A stretch of 64,000 bases of DNA from Geomonas sp. RF6 (GTDB lineage: Bacteria > Desulfobacterota > Desulfuromonadia > Geobacterales > Geobacteraceae): positions 4,051,001 to 4,115,000 of the forward strand of contig NZ_CP087999.1 in the NCBI RefSeq assembly GCF_021044625.1. Direction: 5' to 3'. A program made the translations under genes and the position numbers. This document shows, piece after piece, positions 52,298 to 62,164 of the stretch (the first letter of the stretch is position 1; each line of letters opens with the position of its first letter). Below the pieces are notes generated by a model, which searched no databases, was not told where the DNA came from, and was given only the letters and a program-made list of their open reading frames with translations.

Positions 52298-53186
52298 CAC
52301 CGGTACCGCACGATGGATGGAGACCGCCCAGCACCTGGAACGAGTCCTTTTGAAGGTGGAGCGCCTGCTGGAAGGGCATGACCCCGAACCTCACCTCGAC
52401 CCCGCGCTCTTCGAGCGGTACCAGGCCTTCAGGTGGGAGAAGCGGGGGAAGGGGGGGACCTTCGCGGCCATACCGCACCCCCATCTCTTCGATCTCGACC
52501 TCCTGGTCGGCGTCGACTACGCAAAGGAATCGCTGCTGCGAAACACCGCCCAGTTCGTCGCGGGCTTTCCCGCCAACAACGTCCTTTTGTGGGGGGAGCG
52601 CGGCACCGGGAAGTCCTCCTGCGTGAAGGGGCTCCTTTCCCGCTTCGCCGGGAAAGGGCTGCGCATCATCGAGATCCAGCGCTGCGACCTGCAGTCCCTC
52701 CCCCTGATCAGCGAGCTTCTGCGCGCGGTCCCGTACCGCTTCATCCTCTTTTGCGACGACCTCTCCTTCGCCGAGGGGGACACCTCCTACCAGGAGCTGA
52801 AGGTCCTCCTCGACGGGGGGCTCGAGGAGCGCCCGGGGAACCTCCTGGTGTACGCCACCTCGAACCGGCGCCACCTCATGCCGGAGCGGATGGAGGACAA
52901 CCTGAACCTCGGGGGGGAGATCCACTCGGAGGAGGCGATCTCCGACAAGCTCGCACTTTCCGACCGTTTCGGGCTCAACCTCTCATTCACACCTTTCAAC
53001 CAGCAGACCTATCTGGCGATCGTGGAGCGCCACGCCCGGGCGCACAACCTGGACGTGAGCGATCCCGAGCTGCAAAAAGAGGCGCTGCGCTGGGCCCTGC
53101 ACAAGGGGCAGCGCTCCGGGCGCGCCGCGAAGCAGTTCGTGGAGGACCTGGCCGGTCGTCTCCTTATCGGAAGCTCACCTGATTGA
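52290..53186 (+). CDS. DUF815 family AAA+ ATPase
   Basis: 298 residues. Walker A LLWGERGTGKSSCVKGLL near residue 93-110, Walker B-like RFILFCDDLSFAEGD near 155, and sensor-like LLVYATSNRRHLMPERMEDN, the DUF815 signature. A cytoplasmic P-loop ATPase of unknown role; some relatives are near stress or translation genes. Its TGA overlaps the TTG start of tilS. Preceded by a co-transcribed hypothetical gene. Confidence 0.88.
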   Translation: MSDTGTARWMETAQHLERVLLKVERLLEGHDPEPHLDPALFERYQAFRWEKRGKGGTFAAIPHPHLFDLDLLVGVDYAKESLLRNTAQFVAGFPANNVLLWGERGTGKSSCVKGLLSRFAGKGLRIIEIQRCDLQSLPLISELLRAVPYRFILFCDDLSFAEGDTSYQELKVLLDGGLEERPGNLLVYATSNRRHLMPERMEDNLNLGGEIHSEEAISDKLALSDRFGLNLSFTPFNQQTYLAIVERHARAHNLDVSDPELQKEALRWALHKGQRSGRAAKQFVEDLAGRLLIGSSPD

Positions 53187-54544
53187 ATCCCCTTCTTGAG
53201 AAAATCGTAGAGGAAAAGCTCTTCCGCGAGGGGGAGACGGTGCTCGTTGCGGTTTCGGGGGGGGCGGATTCCGTCGCCCTCCTCGATCTCTTGAGCAGGC
53301 TCCCCCTGAAGCTTGCCGTCGCGCACCTCAATCACCAGATCCGCGGTGAGGCAGCGGATGGCGACGAGGCGTTCGTGGAGGAACTTGCCGCCTCCTACCG
53401 GATCCCCTGTTACTGCCGCTCCGTCGACGTCCCCGCACTCGCGCGGGAGGGGCGGATGAGCCTGGAGGAAGCGGCGCGCGAGGCCCGCTACCTCTTTCTC
53501 CATGAAACCGCTAAAGCGATCGGGGCGACGAGCATCGCTCTTGCGCACCACCGCGACGACCAGGCGGAGACCGTCCTCATGCGCCTCTTGCGGGGGGCAG
53601 GGGGGAGCGGTCTGAGCGCCATGAGCCCGCAAAGCGGCATCCTGAAGCGCCCCCTCCTCTCGGTCACCCGCGCGGAGCTCGAGGAGTACTTGCAGGGGAG
53701 GGGGGTAAGCTACCGGACTGATGAGACCAATTTCGACACGAGAGTGCTGCGAAATTCGATCCGTCACGAGCTGATCCCGGTCCTCAGGCGGTACAACCCG
53801 GAGGTATGCGCGCGTCTTGCCGACACCGCCCGCACCCTTGCCGCCGACGAGGAACTCCTGCAGCAGGTGACCGAGGAGGCTTATGCCCGCTGCGCCGCCG
53901 TCTCCGGCGACTCGGTGCAGCTCGACCTGAAGGTGCTTTTGTCCCACCCGGTCGCTCTGCGCATGCGCCTCTACCGACATGCACTCTCACAGGTGCGGGG
54001 ACTGCAGCGGATCGGCCGTGTCCACCTTGAGGCGATCGACCACCTCGTCTTCGGCGAGCGCCCCCAGGCTCGCCTTTCGCTCCCCGGCGGCGCCAGGGTG
54101 GGGCGCAGCTACAGCGTCCTTACAGTCTCTCCCGCTCCTCCCCCCGCCGCGGAGTATTTTGAGGCTGAGATAACGGCTCCCGGGATCCACCCGCTCCCCC
54201 TGGGGGGGCGGCTCCGCGTGGAGAGAATCGCGCTCCCCGCCAACCTCGACTCCGGCTCTCGTACCGTCGTCTACCTTGCGCCGGAAGCGGCGCCCTTTCC
54301 GTGGCTCGTGCGCCCCTTCCTTCCCGGCGACCGTTTCACCCCCTTCGGGCTATCCGGAAAGCAGAAGGTGAAGGATTTCTTCATCAACAACAAGGTCGAG
54401 CTCGAGCGCCGGCGCCGGGTGCCCCTTCTTTTCAGCGCCGGAAGGCTCCTGTGGATCTGCGGATACAGAAGCTCCGAGGAGGGGCGCGTCACCCCCTGCT
54501 GCGATGCGGTGTTAAGGGCCGAAATTCTTGATATTATTCCCTGA
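53183..54544 (+). CDS. tilS: tRNA(Ile)-lysidine synthetase
   Basis: 453 residues from TTG 53183 (overlapping the previous stop). PP-loop VLVAVSGGADSVALLDLL, AHLNHQIRGEAADGDEAFV, and HHRDDQAETVLMRLLRGAG; C-terminal TilS domain with FLPGDRFTPFGLSGKQKVKD. Converts C34 of the minor tRNA-Ile anticodon to lysidine, making it read AUA. Length normal. Next gene ftsH is 161 bases on, behind a promoter candidate. Confidence 0.95.
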   Translation: MNPLLEKIVEEKLFREGETVLVAVSGGADSVALLDLLSRLPLKLAVAHLNHQIRGEAADGDEAFVEELAASYRIPCYCRSVDVPALAREGRMSLEEAAREARYLFLHETAKAIGATSIALAHHRDDQAETVLMRLLRGAGGSGLSAMSPQSGILKRPLLSVTRAELEEYLQGRGVSYRTDETNFDTRVLRNSIRHELIPVLRRYNPEVCARLADTARTLAADEELLQQVTEEAYARCAAVSGDSVQLDLKVLLSHPVALRMRLYRHALSQVRGLQRIGRVHLEAIDHLVFGERPQARLSLPGGARVGRSYSVLTVSPAPPPAAEYFEAEITAPGIHPLPLGGRLRVERIALPANLDSGSRTVVYLAPEAAPFPWLVRPFLPGDRFTPFGLSGKQKVKDFFINNKVELERRRRVPLLFSAGRLLWICGYRSSEEGRVTPCCDAVLRAEILDIIP

Positions 54545-54551
54545 AAAGCTC

Positions 54552-54580
54552 TTGTCATACCGGGGGGATTGTGGTAGTTT
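54552..54580 (+). promoter_or_regulatory. Candidate promoter for ftsH
   Basis: TTGTCA at 54552, 17 bases, TAGTTT at 54575 with TGG directly before it (extended -10). Lies about 126 bases before the ftsH TTG. Confidence 0.5.
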
Positions 54581-54705
54581 TCTTCATTTGAATCCGCTGC
54601 CCGCGCGGGATTGCGGGTGAGGCAGCGAGATTTTGGGGCGCCGAACCGGCCGCTTTGCCGGGTAGAGAAAAGGTGTCCCCACAGTCAGGTACTTCGGGAG
54701 GAAAC

Positions 54706-56538
54706 TTGAATCAGTTTTATAAAAATCTTGCGCTTTGGCTGGTGATCAGTCTGATGATGATCCTCTTGTTCAACCTGTTCAACAAGCCGAAGCCGACCCA
54801 GGAGAGGCTCGACTACAGCGACTTCATAACCGCTGTGGACACCGGGAAGGTGAAGAATCAGGACCGGCGGGTGACGAGCGTGGTGATCCAGGGGAACGAG
54901 ATCATCGGCAAGTTTAACGACGGGAAGGAGTTCCGCACCTACAAGCCGGCGGACGCGAACCTGACCGATCGCCTCATCTCCAAAGGTGTCGCCCTTTCGG
55001 CCCGCCCGGAGGAGGAGCGTTTCTCCTGGTTCTCCCTCTTGGTCTCCTGGTTCCCGATCATATTCCTCGTCGCGGTGTGGATCTTCTTCATGCGCCAGAT
55101 GCAGGGGGGTGGCGGCAAGGCGATGGCCTTCGGGAAGAGCCGCGCGAAGCTCCTCACCGAGGCGCAGGGGAAAGTGACCTTTGAAGACGTAGCCGGCATC
55201 GAGGAGGCTAAGGACGAACTGGAGGAGATCATCTCCTTCCTGAAGGACCCGAAGAAGTTCACGAAGCTCGGCGGGCGCATTCCGAAGGGGGTTCTCCTCA
55301 TGGGGCCTCCGGGCACCGGAAAGACGCTTCTCGCCCGCGCCATCGCTGGTGAGGCGGGGGTTCCCTTCTTCTCCATCTCCGGTTCCGACTTCGTAGAGAT
55401 GTTCGTCGGCGTCGGCGCCTCCAGGGTGCGCGACCTCTTCGTGCAGGGTAAAAAGAGCGCGCCGTGCATCATCTTCATCGATGAGATCGACGCCGTCGGC
55501 CGCCACCGCGGCGCTGGGCTCGGCGGGGGGCATGACGAGCGGGAGCAGACGCTGAACCAGCTCCTCGTCGAGATGGACGGCTTCGAGTCGAACGAAGGGG
55601 TCATCCTCATCGCCGCGACAAACCGCCCGGATGTCCTCGACCCGGCGCTGCTGCGCCCCGGCCGCTTCGACCGCCAGGTCGTGGTGCCGCGTCCCGACGT
55701 GAAGGGTCGCGAGGCGATCCTCAGGGTGCACACGAAGAAGACCCCGCTCTCCCCGGACGTCGATCTCGGCGTCGTGGCCCGCGGGACGCCTGGCTTCTCC
55801 GGCGCCGACCTCTCCAACGTGGTGAACGAGGCGGCCCTTCTGGCTGCCCGCAAGGAGAAGAGCCTCGTGGAGATGTCCGACTTCGACGACGCGAAGGACA
55901 AAGTCCTCATGGGTGTGGAGCGCCGCTCCATGGTCATCTCCGAGGAGGAGAAGAAAAACACCGCCTACCACGAGGCGGGGCACACGCTGGTGGCGAAGCT
56001 CATCCCCGGGACCGACCCGGTGCACAAGGTCTCCATCATCCCGCGCGGCAGGGCGCTCGGCGTCACCATGCAGCTCCCGATCGAGGACAAGCACTCCTAC
56101 TCCCGCACTTCGCTGCTGGACCGCATCGCGGTCCTCATGGGGGGGCGCGCCGCGGAGGAGATCATCTTCAACTCCACCACCACCGGTGCCGGAAACGACA
56201 TCGAGCGCGCCACGGAGATCGCCCGCAAGATGGTGTGCGAGTGGGGCATGAGCGAGAAACTCGGCCCGGTGAGCTTCGGGAAGAAGGACGAGCAGATCTT
56301 CCTCGGCCGCGAGATGGGGGTACAGAAGAACTACTCCGAGTCGACCGCGGTGGAGATCGACGGCGAGATCCGCCGCATCGTGGAGCAGAACTACGCTCGC
56401 GTGATAGAGCTCCTCTCCGCAAACATCGATACGCTGCACAAGATCTCCCTTGCCCTGGTGGAGAAGGAGAACCTCTCCGGCGAGGAAGTCGACCGCATCA
56501 TCGCAGGTGAAGAACCGGAAGGGGCCACGCCGGTATGA
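54706..56538 (+). CDS. ftsH: ATP-dependent zinc metalloprotease FtsH
   Basis: 610 residues from TTG 54706, supported by GGGAGGA four bases upstream and a product starting [13 protein letters not shown]; a TTG at 54655 adds 17 atypical residues. Two membrane helices (about 8-25 and 105-125), Walker [18 protein letters not shown] near 200, Walker [16 protein letters not shown], zinc motif HEAGH near 422 and [19 protein letters not shown]. Degrades misfolded and regulatory membrane proteins. Its TGA overlaps the folP ATG. Confidence 0.97.
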   Translation: MNQFYKNLALWLVISLMMILLFNLFNKPKPTQERLDYSDFITAVDTGKVKNQDRRVTSVVIQGNEIIGKFNDGKEFRTYKPADANLTDRLISKGVALSARPEEERFSWFSLLVSWFPIIFLVAVWIFFMRQMQGGGGKAMAFGKSRAKLLTEAQGKVTFEDVAGIEEAKDELEEIISFLKDPKKFTKLGGRIPKGVLLMGPPGTGKTLLARAIAGEAGVPFFSISGSDFVEMFVGVGASRVRDLFVQGKKSAPCIIFIDEIDAVGRHRGAGLGGGHDEREQTLNQLLVEMDGFESNEGVILIAATNRPDVLDPALLRPGRFDRQVVVPRPDVKGREAILRVHTKKTPLSPDVDLGVVARGTPGFSGADLSNVVNEAALLAARKEKSLVEMSDFDDAKDKVLMGVERRSMVISEEEKKNTAYHEAGHTLVAKLIPGTDPVHKVSIIPRGRALGVTMQLPIEDKHSYSRTSLLDRIAVLMGGRAAEEIIFNSTTTGAGNDIERATEIARKMVCEWGMSEKLGPVSFGKKDEQIFLGREMGVQKNYSESTAVEIDGEIRRIVEQNYARVIELLSANIDTLHKISLALVEKENLSGEEVDRIIAGEEPEGATPV

Positions 56539-57380
56539 CCGAGGCCCCGGCCACCTGGGAACTCTCCGGCAGGACGCTTTCTCTCTCCCGCCCGCTGATC
56601 ATGGGAATACTGAACGTCACCCCCGATTCCTTCTCGGACGGCAACCGCTACTTCTCCACCGGGGTTGCGGTGGAGCGGGCGCTGCAGATGGTGGAGGAAG
56701 GCGCCGACATCATCGACATCGGGGGGGAGAGCACCCGCCCCGGCGCCCCCGAGGTGAGCGAGGCGGAGGAACTCTCCCGGGTCCTCCCGGTGGTGCAGGC
56801 GCTCTCCGGGAAGGTGCAGGCACCGATCTCGGTCGATACCTACAAGGCCGCCGTCGCCCGCGCCGCCTGCGCCGCAGGCGCGGAAATCATCAACGATGTG
56901 AGCGCGTTCTCCTTTGATCCGGCGATGGCGTCTGTGGCTGCAGACGCCGGCGCCGGAGTCGTCCTCATGCACACCCGGGGACGTCCCGATTCCATGCAGA
57001 AAGATACCGGCTACGCCGACCTCATCAACGAGGTGCGGGAGAGCCTGGCGGCTTCACTCGCCGCCGCGGTCGCCGCCGGCGTGAAGCCGGAACGGATCGT
57101 GCTTGATCCCGGGATCGGCTTCGGCAAGGGGGCCGAGGGGAACCTGGAGCTGATCCGTCGTCTCGGGGAGTTCCTCCCCCTGGGGCGCCCGCTCCTCATC
57201 GGCCCTTCCCGGAAGTCCTTCATCGGGCGCATCCTCGGGAGGGAGACCGGAGAGCGGGTCTTCGGAACGGCGGCGGCCGTTGCCGTCGGCCTCATAAACG
57301 GCGCCTCCATCTTCAGGGTTCACGACGTAGCAGCCATGAGGGACGTGGTGGACCTCACGAGGGCACTCACCGCTTCCTGA
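56535..57380 (+). CDS. folP: Dihydropteroate synthase
   Basis: 281 residues. Motifs [16 protein letters not shown] and [19 protein letters not shown], the pterin-binding and catalytic signatures, plus [15 protein letters not shown] and [12 protein letters not shown]. Condenses 4-aminobenzoate with hydroxymethyldihydropterin diphosphate in folate synthesis. The start overlaps ftsH by four bases. Spacing of 39 bases to cdaA. Confidence 0.96.
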   Translation: MTEAPATWELSGRTLSLSRPLIMGILNVTPDSFSDGNRYFSTGVAVERALQMVEEGADIIDIGGESTRPGAPEVSEAEELSRVLPVVQALSGKVQAPISVDTYKAAVARAACAAGAEIINDVSAFSFDPAMASVAADAGAGVVLMHTRGRPDSMQKDTGYADLINEVRESLAASLAAAVAAGVKPERIVLDPGIGFGKGAEGNLELIRRLGEFLPLGRPLLIGPSRKSFIGRILGRETGERVFGTAAAVAVGLINGASIFRVHDVAAMRDVVDLTRALTAS

Positions 57381-57419
57381 CCGGCTTTTCCCGCACCCGG
57401 CCACCCCAGGAAGCGATTG

Positions 57420-58172
57420 ATGCGATCTCTCCCCTACATAGCGCTCTTTCGGGATCTCGTGGACCTGGCGCTCATGGCGTGCATCATCCAGCGACTGTCG
57501 CGCCTCATCAGGAGCGCGCTCGCGGTGCGCATCATGCTCGCGCTCTCCGGTCTCCTGGCGGGGCATCTGGTGGCACGCATCTTCGCCCTGCAGGGGGTCC
57601 GGCTTCTTCTGGACACGCTCCTTGCCTCCTCCGTCCTGGTTCTTGCCGTCATCTTCCAGACCGACATGCGCCGCGCCTGTGCGAACCTCGGGAAGACCCG
57701 CGAGGTGAAGGGGTACGGCATGGGGGACGCCTTCGAGGAGATCGTCACTGCGGTCGAGGGGCTGGTGGCGAAGAAAATCGGCGCGCTCATCGTCATCGAG
57801 CGTGGCATCCCGGTGGACAACTACCTCGCGGTGGGGACGGAGATCGACGCGAAGGTGACGAGCGAGCTCATCTCTTCCATCTTTCTGCCATACTCCCCGA
57901 TCCACGACGGGGCCGTCATCATCCAGCGCGGCAAGCTCACGAAAGCGGGGTGTTTCCTCCCCCTTACCCAGAACCCCGAGGTCAGCAAGACGATGGGGAC
58001 CCGGCACAGGGCCGGGATGGGGCTGAGCGAGCTCGTCGACGCGGTGGTGATCGTAGTCTCCGAGGAGACGGGGCAGATTTCGGTCATGCTCGGGGGGAAG
58101 AGGACAGGACTCGACCTGCAGGGGCTGCGCCGCATGCTGAAGCGGCTGGTCGATCCGAGGTGGCTCAAATGA
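57420..58172 (+). CDS. cdaA: Diadenylate cyclase CdaA
   Basis: 250 residues from ATG 57420 (a TTG lies one codon upstream; AGGAAG precedes both). Three N-terminal membrane helices, then a DAC domain with DGAVIIQRGKLTKAGCFLPL near 162 and the ATP-contacting GTRHRAGMGLSELVDAV near 193; FQTDMRRACANLGK is the typical linker. Makes cyclic di-AMP from two ATP at the membrane. It is coupled to a CdaR-like gene by ATGA and followed by glmM, the arrangement known from Firmicutes. Confidence 0.95.
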   Translation: MRSLPYIALFRDLVDLALMACIIQRLSRLIRSALAVRIMLALSGLLAGHLVARIFALQGVRLLLDTLLASSVLVLAVIFQTDMRRACANLGKTREVKGYGMGDAFEEIVTAVEGLVAKKIGALIVIERGIPVDNYLAVGTEIDAKVTSELISSIFLPYSPIHDGAVIIQRGKLTKAGCFLPLTQNPEVSKTMGTRHRAGMGLSELVDAVVIVVSEETGQISVMLGGKRTGLDLQGLRRMLKRLVDPRWLK

Positions 58173-58543
58173 GCTGGGAAGGCGCGACAGGGCGATGGGT
58201 CCTTTCGGTCCTTCTGGCGGCCCTTCTGTGGGTCGCAGTGGCGGCGGAGCGGACCGAGGAACTCTCACTCTCGGTCCCGGTGGAACTGGAGCATCTCCCG
58301 CCAGGGCTTGCGGTCGTCGCAGCTCCGGCACGCGTCTCGGTCACTCTTTCCGGGCCGCGCATCCTGCTGGCCCGCGTCCCGCTAAGTCCCCCGGTGTGCC
58401 GGCTCGACCTTTCCGGTGCAGGGGAGGGGACGGTGACTTTCCGCCCGGTGGAGACGGCGCTCGGCCTCGACCGGGAGATCCGGGTGTCGCGTCTGCACCC
58501 GAGTCCCCTTTCGGTGACGCTGGGGCGGGAGGCGCACCGCTAG
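58169..58543 (+). CDS. Short CdaR-like YbbR-domain protein
   Basis: 124 residues from ATG 58169, overlapping cdaA (ATGA). One N-terminal membrane anchor ([20 protein letters not shown]) then a single YbbR-like beta domain ([36 protein letters not shown]). CdaR regulators in Firmicutes usually have three or four YbbR domains, so this is a minimal form. Inferred to sit outside the membrane and modulate CdaA; not a truncated pseudogene, since the frame is clean and position conserved. Confidence 0.82.
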   Translation: MSWEGATGRWVLSVLLAALLWVAVAAERTEELSLSVPVELEHLPPGLAVVAAPARVSVTLSGPRILLARVPLSPPVCRLDLSGAGEGTVTFRPVETALGLDREIRVSRLHPSPLSVTLGREAHR

Positions 58544-58604
58544 TATCTGCTACAATTACCTGATTGCCAGTACACAAAATTACCCTTTTGAGGAGCAAGT
58601 AGAT

Positions 58605-59969
58605 ATGAAGAAACTTTTCGGTACCGACGGCGTTCGCGGGGTGGCAAACGTCTACCCGATGACGGCGGAGATGGCCATGCAGATCGGTCGTGCTGCGGCC
58701 TACATCTTCAAGAACGGCAAGAACCGTCACAGGATCGTCATCGGCAAAGACACCCGTCTTTCCGGCTATATGCTGGAGAGCGCACTGGTGGCGGGGATCT
58801 GCTCCATGGGGGTCGACGTCCTCCTGGTAGGTCCGCTCCCTACCCCCGGGATCGCGAACATCACCTCCTCCATGCGCGCCGACGCAGGGGTCGTCATCTC
58901 CGCCTCCCACAACCCCTTCCAGGACAACGGCATAAAGTTTTTCTCCCGCGACGGCTTCAAGCTTCCGGACGAGATAGAGCTGAAGATGGAGGAACTGATC
59001 TTCTCCAAGAGTATCGACAGCCTGCGCCCGACCGCCACGGAAGTGGGGAAGGCGTACCGCATCGACGATGCCGCCGGACGCTACGTCGTCTTCCTGAAGA
59101 GCGCCTTCCCGAAAGACCTCGACCTCACCGGTCTGAAGATCGTTCTCGACTGCGCCAACGGCGCGGCGTACAAGGTCGCTCCCGCCGTCTTCGAGGAACT
59201 CGGCGCCGAGGTCATCACGATCGGGGTGAAGCCGAACGGCACGAACATCAACGCGGAATGCGGCTCGCTGCACCCGGAGGTCCTCTCGGCCGCTGTGAAG
59301 ACGCACGGGGCGGATCTGGGGATCGCGCTCGACGGTGACGCCGACCGCGTCATCTTCGTCGACGAGCACGGATCCGTCGTCGACGGCGACCGGATCATGG
59401 CGATCTGCGCCACAGACATGATCAAGCACGGCACGCTGAAAAAGAACACCCTCGTGGCCACTGTCATGAGCAACATGGGTCTCGACATCGCCATGAAGCG
59501 GGTCGGGGGGACCGTGCTGAAGACAGCGGTGGGGGACCGCTACGTCGTGGAGGAGATGCTGAAGGGGGGGTACAACCTCGGCGGGGAGCAGTCCGGTCAC
59601 ATGATCTTCCTCGACCACAACACCACCGGCGACGGCGTCCTCTCGGCGCTGCAGGTCCTTGCCATCATGCAGAGGCGCTCACAGAGGCTTTCCGAGCTTG
59701 CCGAGGTCATGACCCCGCTGCCGCAGGTGCTGGTGAACGTGCGGCTGGCGCAGCGCACAGACATCATGCAGGTGCCGGAAGTGGCGACGCTCGTGCGCGA
59801 CGTGGAAGGGAAGCTGAAGGGGGAGGGGAGGGTGCTGATCCGCTACTCCGGAACCGAGCCCCTCCTGCGCATCATGCTGGAAGGCTCCGATGAGGGGCAG
59901 ATCACCGGGTGGGCCAACGAGATCGCCTCCACCGTAGCCGGTGCCCTCGGAGGTGAAGGACGTGGCTAG
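58605..59969 (+). CDS. glmM: Phosphoglucosamine mutase
   Basis: 454 residues. Begins [19 protein letters not shown], catalytic Ser loop [19 protein letters not shown], metal loop [14 protein letters not shown], sugar loop GGEQSGHMI and phosphate loop [15 protein letters not shown]. Converts glucosamine-6-P to glucosamine-1-P for peptidoglycan and LPS. GAGGAG precedes the ATG. In other bacteria GlmM binds and inhibits CdaA, and these genes are adjacent here. Confidence 0.97.
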   Translation: MKKLFGTDGVRGVANVYPMTAEMAMQIGRAAAYIFKNGKNRHRIVIGKDTRLSGYMLESALVAGICSMGVDVLLVGPLPTPGIANITSSMRADAGVVISASHNPFQDNGIKFFSRDGFKLPDEIELKMEELIFSKSIDSLRPTATEVGKAYRIDDAAGRYVVFLKSAFPKDLDLTGLKIVLDCANGAAYKVAPAVFEELGAEVITIGVKPNGTNINAECGSLHPEVLSAAVKTHGADLGIALDGDADRVIFVDEHGSVVDGDRIMAICATDMIKHGTLKKNTLVATVMSNMGLDIAMKRVGGTVLKTAVGDRYVVEEMLKGGYNLGGEQSGHMIFLDHNTTGDGVLSALQVLAIMQRRSQRLSELAEVMTPLPQVLVNVRLAQRTDIMQVPEVATLVRDVEGKLKGEGRVLIRYSGTEPLLRIMLEGSDEGQITGWANEIASTVAGALGGEGRG

Positions 59970-60681
59970 ACTCGGTGTCAATGTCGATCACGTGGCGACG
60001 ATAAGGCAGGCGCGAGGGGGCTCCGAGCCCGATCCGGTCACCGCCGCCGCCATCGCCGAGCTTGCCGGGGCGGACGGTATCACCATCCACCTGAGGGAGG
60101 ACCGGCGGCACATCCAGGACCGCGACCTCACCCTCATGCGCCAGACGGTGCAGACCCGCCTCAACCTGGAGATGGCTGCCACCGAGGAGATGATCGCCAT
60201 CGCCCTGAAGGTGAAGCCCGACTGTTGCACCCTCGTCCCGGAGAAGAGGGCGGAATTGACCACCGAGGGGGGGCTCGATGTGCGCCTGAACCTCGACTCG
60301 GTGAAGGGGGCGGTGCAGAAGCTGCAGGAGGGGGGGATCATCGTGAGCATCTTCGTCGACCCCGACCCCGACCAGATAAAGGCGTGTCACAAGACCGGCG
60401 CCGACTATATCGAGATCCATACCGGCGCCTTCGCCGACGCCCCCGACATCGGTGCGGAAGAGAAGGAACTGGTGAAGATCGAGAATGCCATAAAGCTCGC
60501 ACAGAAGCTCGATCTGGGAGTCAATGCAGGGCACGGCCTGAACTACAGCAATGTGCGGAAGGTGGCGGCCCTCGGCGGGATAGAGGAGTTCAACATCGGG
60601 CACTCCATCATCTCCAAGGCGGTTCTGGTAGGTCTCGACCGCGCGGTGCGCGACATGGTGGAGCTGGTGCGCTACGCCTGA
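59962..60681 (+). CDS. pdxJ: Pyridoxine 5'-phosphate synthase
   Basis: 239 residues from GTG 59962, with GAAGGA upstream; overlaps glmM by eight bases. Starts [20 protein letters not shown]; further signatures [30 protein letters not shown] and [20 protein letters not shown]. Condenses 1-deoxy-D-xylulose 5-phosphate with 3-amino-1-hydroxyacetone phosphate in vitamin B6 synthesis. Probably the last gene of the ftsH-pdxJ string; a palindrome follows 15 bases later. Confidence 0.96.
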   Translation: MARLGVNVDHVATIRQARGGSEPDPVTAAAIAELAGADGITIHLREDRRHIQDRDLTLMRQTVQTRLNLEMAATEEMIAIALKVKPDCCTLVPEKRAELTTEGGLDVRLNLDSVKGAVQKLQEGGIIVSIFVDPDPDQIKACHKTGADYIEIHTGAFADAPDIGAEEKELVKIENAIKLAQKLDLGVNAGHGLNYSNVRKVAALGGIEEFNIGHSIISKAVLVGLDRAVRDMVELVRYA

Positions 60682-60695
60682 TCGGAAAACGCCAA

Positions 60696-60735
60696 AATTC
60701 AAGACCTGACCCCGGGTCAGGTCTTGAATTATAAG
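60696..60735. repeat. Second copy of the 46-bp palindrome, shortened
   Basis: AATTCAAGACCTGACCCC then GGGTCAGGTCTTGAATT with one central C unpaired, continuing ATAAG on the right only. Matches 26524-26569 through the shared core. Confidence 0.88.
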
Positions 60736-60766
60736 GTGCGTAACGCCACTACAGCGGCAGAAAACG

Positions 60767-60794
60767 AAGAGGGGCCTGGTTTAGGGCCCCTCTT
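60767..60794. terminator. Bidirectional hairpin between pdxJ and the Gly-rich lipoprotein
   Basis: AAGAGGGGCC/GGCCCCTCTT stem with 8-base loop. On the minus strand it is followed by CGTTTTC, a modest T tail; on the plus strand by ACTTTG. Confidence 0.6.
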
Positions 60795-60864
60795 ACTTTG
60801 CGAGCCCGCGCTGCTTTCGCAGTCATCGGGCTCTCTCTTTTCACGCTGGTCTGCGTGTCACCTG

Positions 60865-61353
60865 CTAGCGCGATCCGCCGCTGGAACCACCGGTCCCAGT
60901 GCCGCCGCCCATGCTGCCGCTGCCGCTGCCGGTTCCGATGCTGCCGCCGGTGTCGCTGGTGCTGCCGCCGGTCCCGCCACCCATGCTGCCGCCGGTGCTG
61001 CCGCCGGTGCTCCCGCCGGTCCCGCTGCCACTCATGCCGCCGGTTGTGTCACTGGTGCTGCCACCAGTGCCGCTGCCGCTGGTGCCGCCCATGCTGCCAC
61101 CGGCACCGGTGCTGCCACCTGTGCTACCACCCGTGCCGCTTCCGGTACCGCTCGTGCCGTAGCTGCCCCCTGTCCCGCCCGTGTCACTGGTGGTACCGGT
61201 GCCGCTCTTGCCACTGCTGCGGGAGGTGTCGGTGCTCCCTCCCGTTGCCCCGCCGCCACCGCCTTCTTTGCTGCAGGCGGTCATAGAGAGGGTGAAACCG
61301 GAAAGCGCCACAAGCGCGAGGGTGCCGAACAGAAATCTTTTCACACTGGCCAT
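60865..61353 (-). CDS. Gly/Ser/Thr-rich low-complexity lipoprotein
   Basis: 162 residues. Signal and lipobox VALSGFTLSMTACSKE (Cys about residue 27), then a mature chain made almost only of Gly, Ser and Thr in variants of GGSTGGS and GTGGSTSDTGG. No cysteine after the lipid site, almost no charge, no known domain. A strong AAAGGAGGAG precedes the ATG. Likely an outer-membrane or surface lipoprotein with a flexible extended tail; a function in cell surface or exopolysaccharide structure is only a guess. The same stretch read on the plus strand gives Pro/Leu-rich frames that are artefacts of the repeat. Confidence 0.7.
   Translation of the reverse strand: MASVKRFLFGTLALVALSGFTLSMTACSKEGGGGGATGGSTDTSRSSGKSGTGTTSDTGGTGGSYGTSGTGSGTGGSTGGSTGAGGSMGGTSGSGTGGSTSDTTGGMSGSGTGGSTGGSTGGSMGGGTGGSTSDTGGSIGTGSGSGSMGGGTGTGGSSGGSR
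60890..61250. repeat. Degenerate minisatellite-like DNA in the Gly-rich gene
   Basis: Recurring GCTGCCGCCGGT-type units (e.g. around 60950-61020 and 61105-61140) in 9- and 12-base registers. This codes the Gly/Ser/Thr repeats and would favour slippage. Confidence 0.7.
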
Positions 61354-61791
61354 AGAGTATCTCCTCCTTTGTCGTTACTCCCTATATAAAAAGTATAGGG
61401 CATCTGCGCCGAGTAAAATGGGTTTTCTGCTTGCAGATCCGACAGTTGTGCCTGCCGGAATAAGGCGGTTCCTGTCGCGGGGTCTCATTTGCCGGTAACT
61501 CTGTTTCAGCGGCACAGTCTTTTCTTTTCATTGGCCAAAGAAGTGAAAGAGCGGTGCTTTCCACATCCTTCATTGACCGTCCGGAAATCTGGAAGACAGG
61601 TACGGCAAAAAAAATTTCCCTCGCCCAAAAATCTTTTCCGGGAGGAGCAAGATGGCCAGCCGATCGACGAGCGGGGGTATTCTTCTTGTGGTTCGGCGCT
61701 ACTCTAAGATATAGTGGACCGAATTGGGCGGCTTGGCGTGATCCGGCTTCTGGCCCGGAAGGGCAACCACATTACTAAAGGAGAGATTTCC
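61354..61791. other. Non-coding gap between the Gly-rich lipoprotein and parvulin genes
   Basis: No gene seen. A small palindrome CCCTATA...TATAGGG at 61380-61400 contains a TATACT that could be a minus-strand -10 for the lipoprotein, but no good -35 pairs with it. The plus-strand promoter candidate for the parvulin is at 61687. Confidence 0.65.
61687..61716 (+). promoter_or_regulatory. Candidate promoter for the parvulin gene
   Basis: TTGTGG at 61687, 18 bases, TATAGT at 61711. Good -10, weak -35. Confidence 0.4.
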
Positions 61792-62076
61792 ATGACGAAG
61801 GCAAGTGCGCGCCACATCCTTGTGTCCAGCGAGGAGGCGTGTCTGGATCTGAAGAAGCAGATCGAAGAAGGTGCTGACTTTGGAGAGGTGGCGCGGCAGC
61901 ATTCGCTGTGCCCTTCCGGGAAGCGCGGGGGGGGTGCGCTCGGGGAGTTTCAGCCGGGACAGATGGTGAAGGAATTCGACCAGGTCGTCTTCAGCGGCGA
62001 AGTCGGGAAGGTGCTCGGCCCGGTAAAGACCCAGTTCGGGTACCATCTGATCGAGATTACCAGCCGTACGCCGTAA
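61792..62076 (+). CDS. Stand-alone parvulin-type peptidyl-prolyl isomerase
   Basis: 94 residues from ATG 61792, supported by AAGGAG upstream; an in-frame ATG-like upstream extension to 61714 is unlikely. One rotamase domain: [58 protein letters not shown] and [14 protein letters not shown]. Same size as E. coli PpiC, no signal peptide, so a cytoplasmic cis-trans proline isomerase. Monocistronic, ending in a strong bidirectional terminator. Confidence 0.9.
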   Translation: MTKASARHILVSSEEACLDLKKQIEEGADFGEVARQHSLCPSGKRGGGALGEFQPGQMVKEFDQVVFSGEVGKVLGPVKTQFGYHLIEITSRTP

Positions 62077-62098
62077 TTTCCCCGGTGTGACACGAAGG

Positions 62099-62136
62099 AA
62101 AAAAGGCGCAAAGGGTCTCTCCTCTGCGCCTTTTTT
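62099..62136. terminator. Bidirectional terminator between parvulin and efflux genes
   Basis: Stem AAAAAAGGCGCA/TGCGCCTTTTTT, loop of 14 bases. It serves both converging transcripts. Confidence 0.85.
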
Positions 62137-62164
62137 GCGTCCTCGATCTGCCCTTCCCGCAAGG

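Noticed and set aside
60724-61389. Plus-strand Ala/Thr- and Pro/Leu-rich frames across the Gly-rich lipoprotein
   Set aside because: Low-complexity artefacts of the GCTGCCGCC repeat; they lack a ribosome site, whereas the minus-strand frame has a signal peptide and AAAGGAGGAG.
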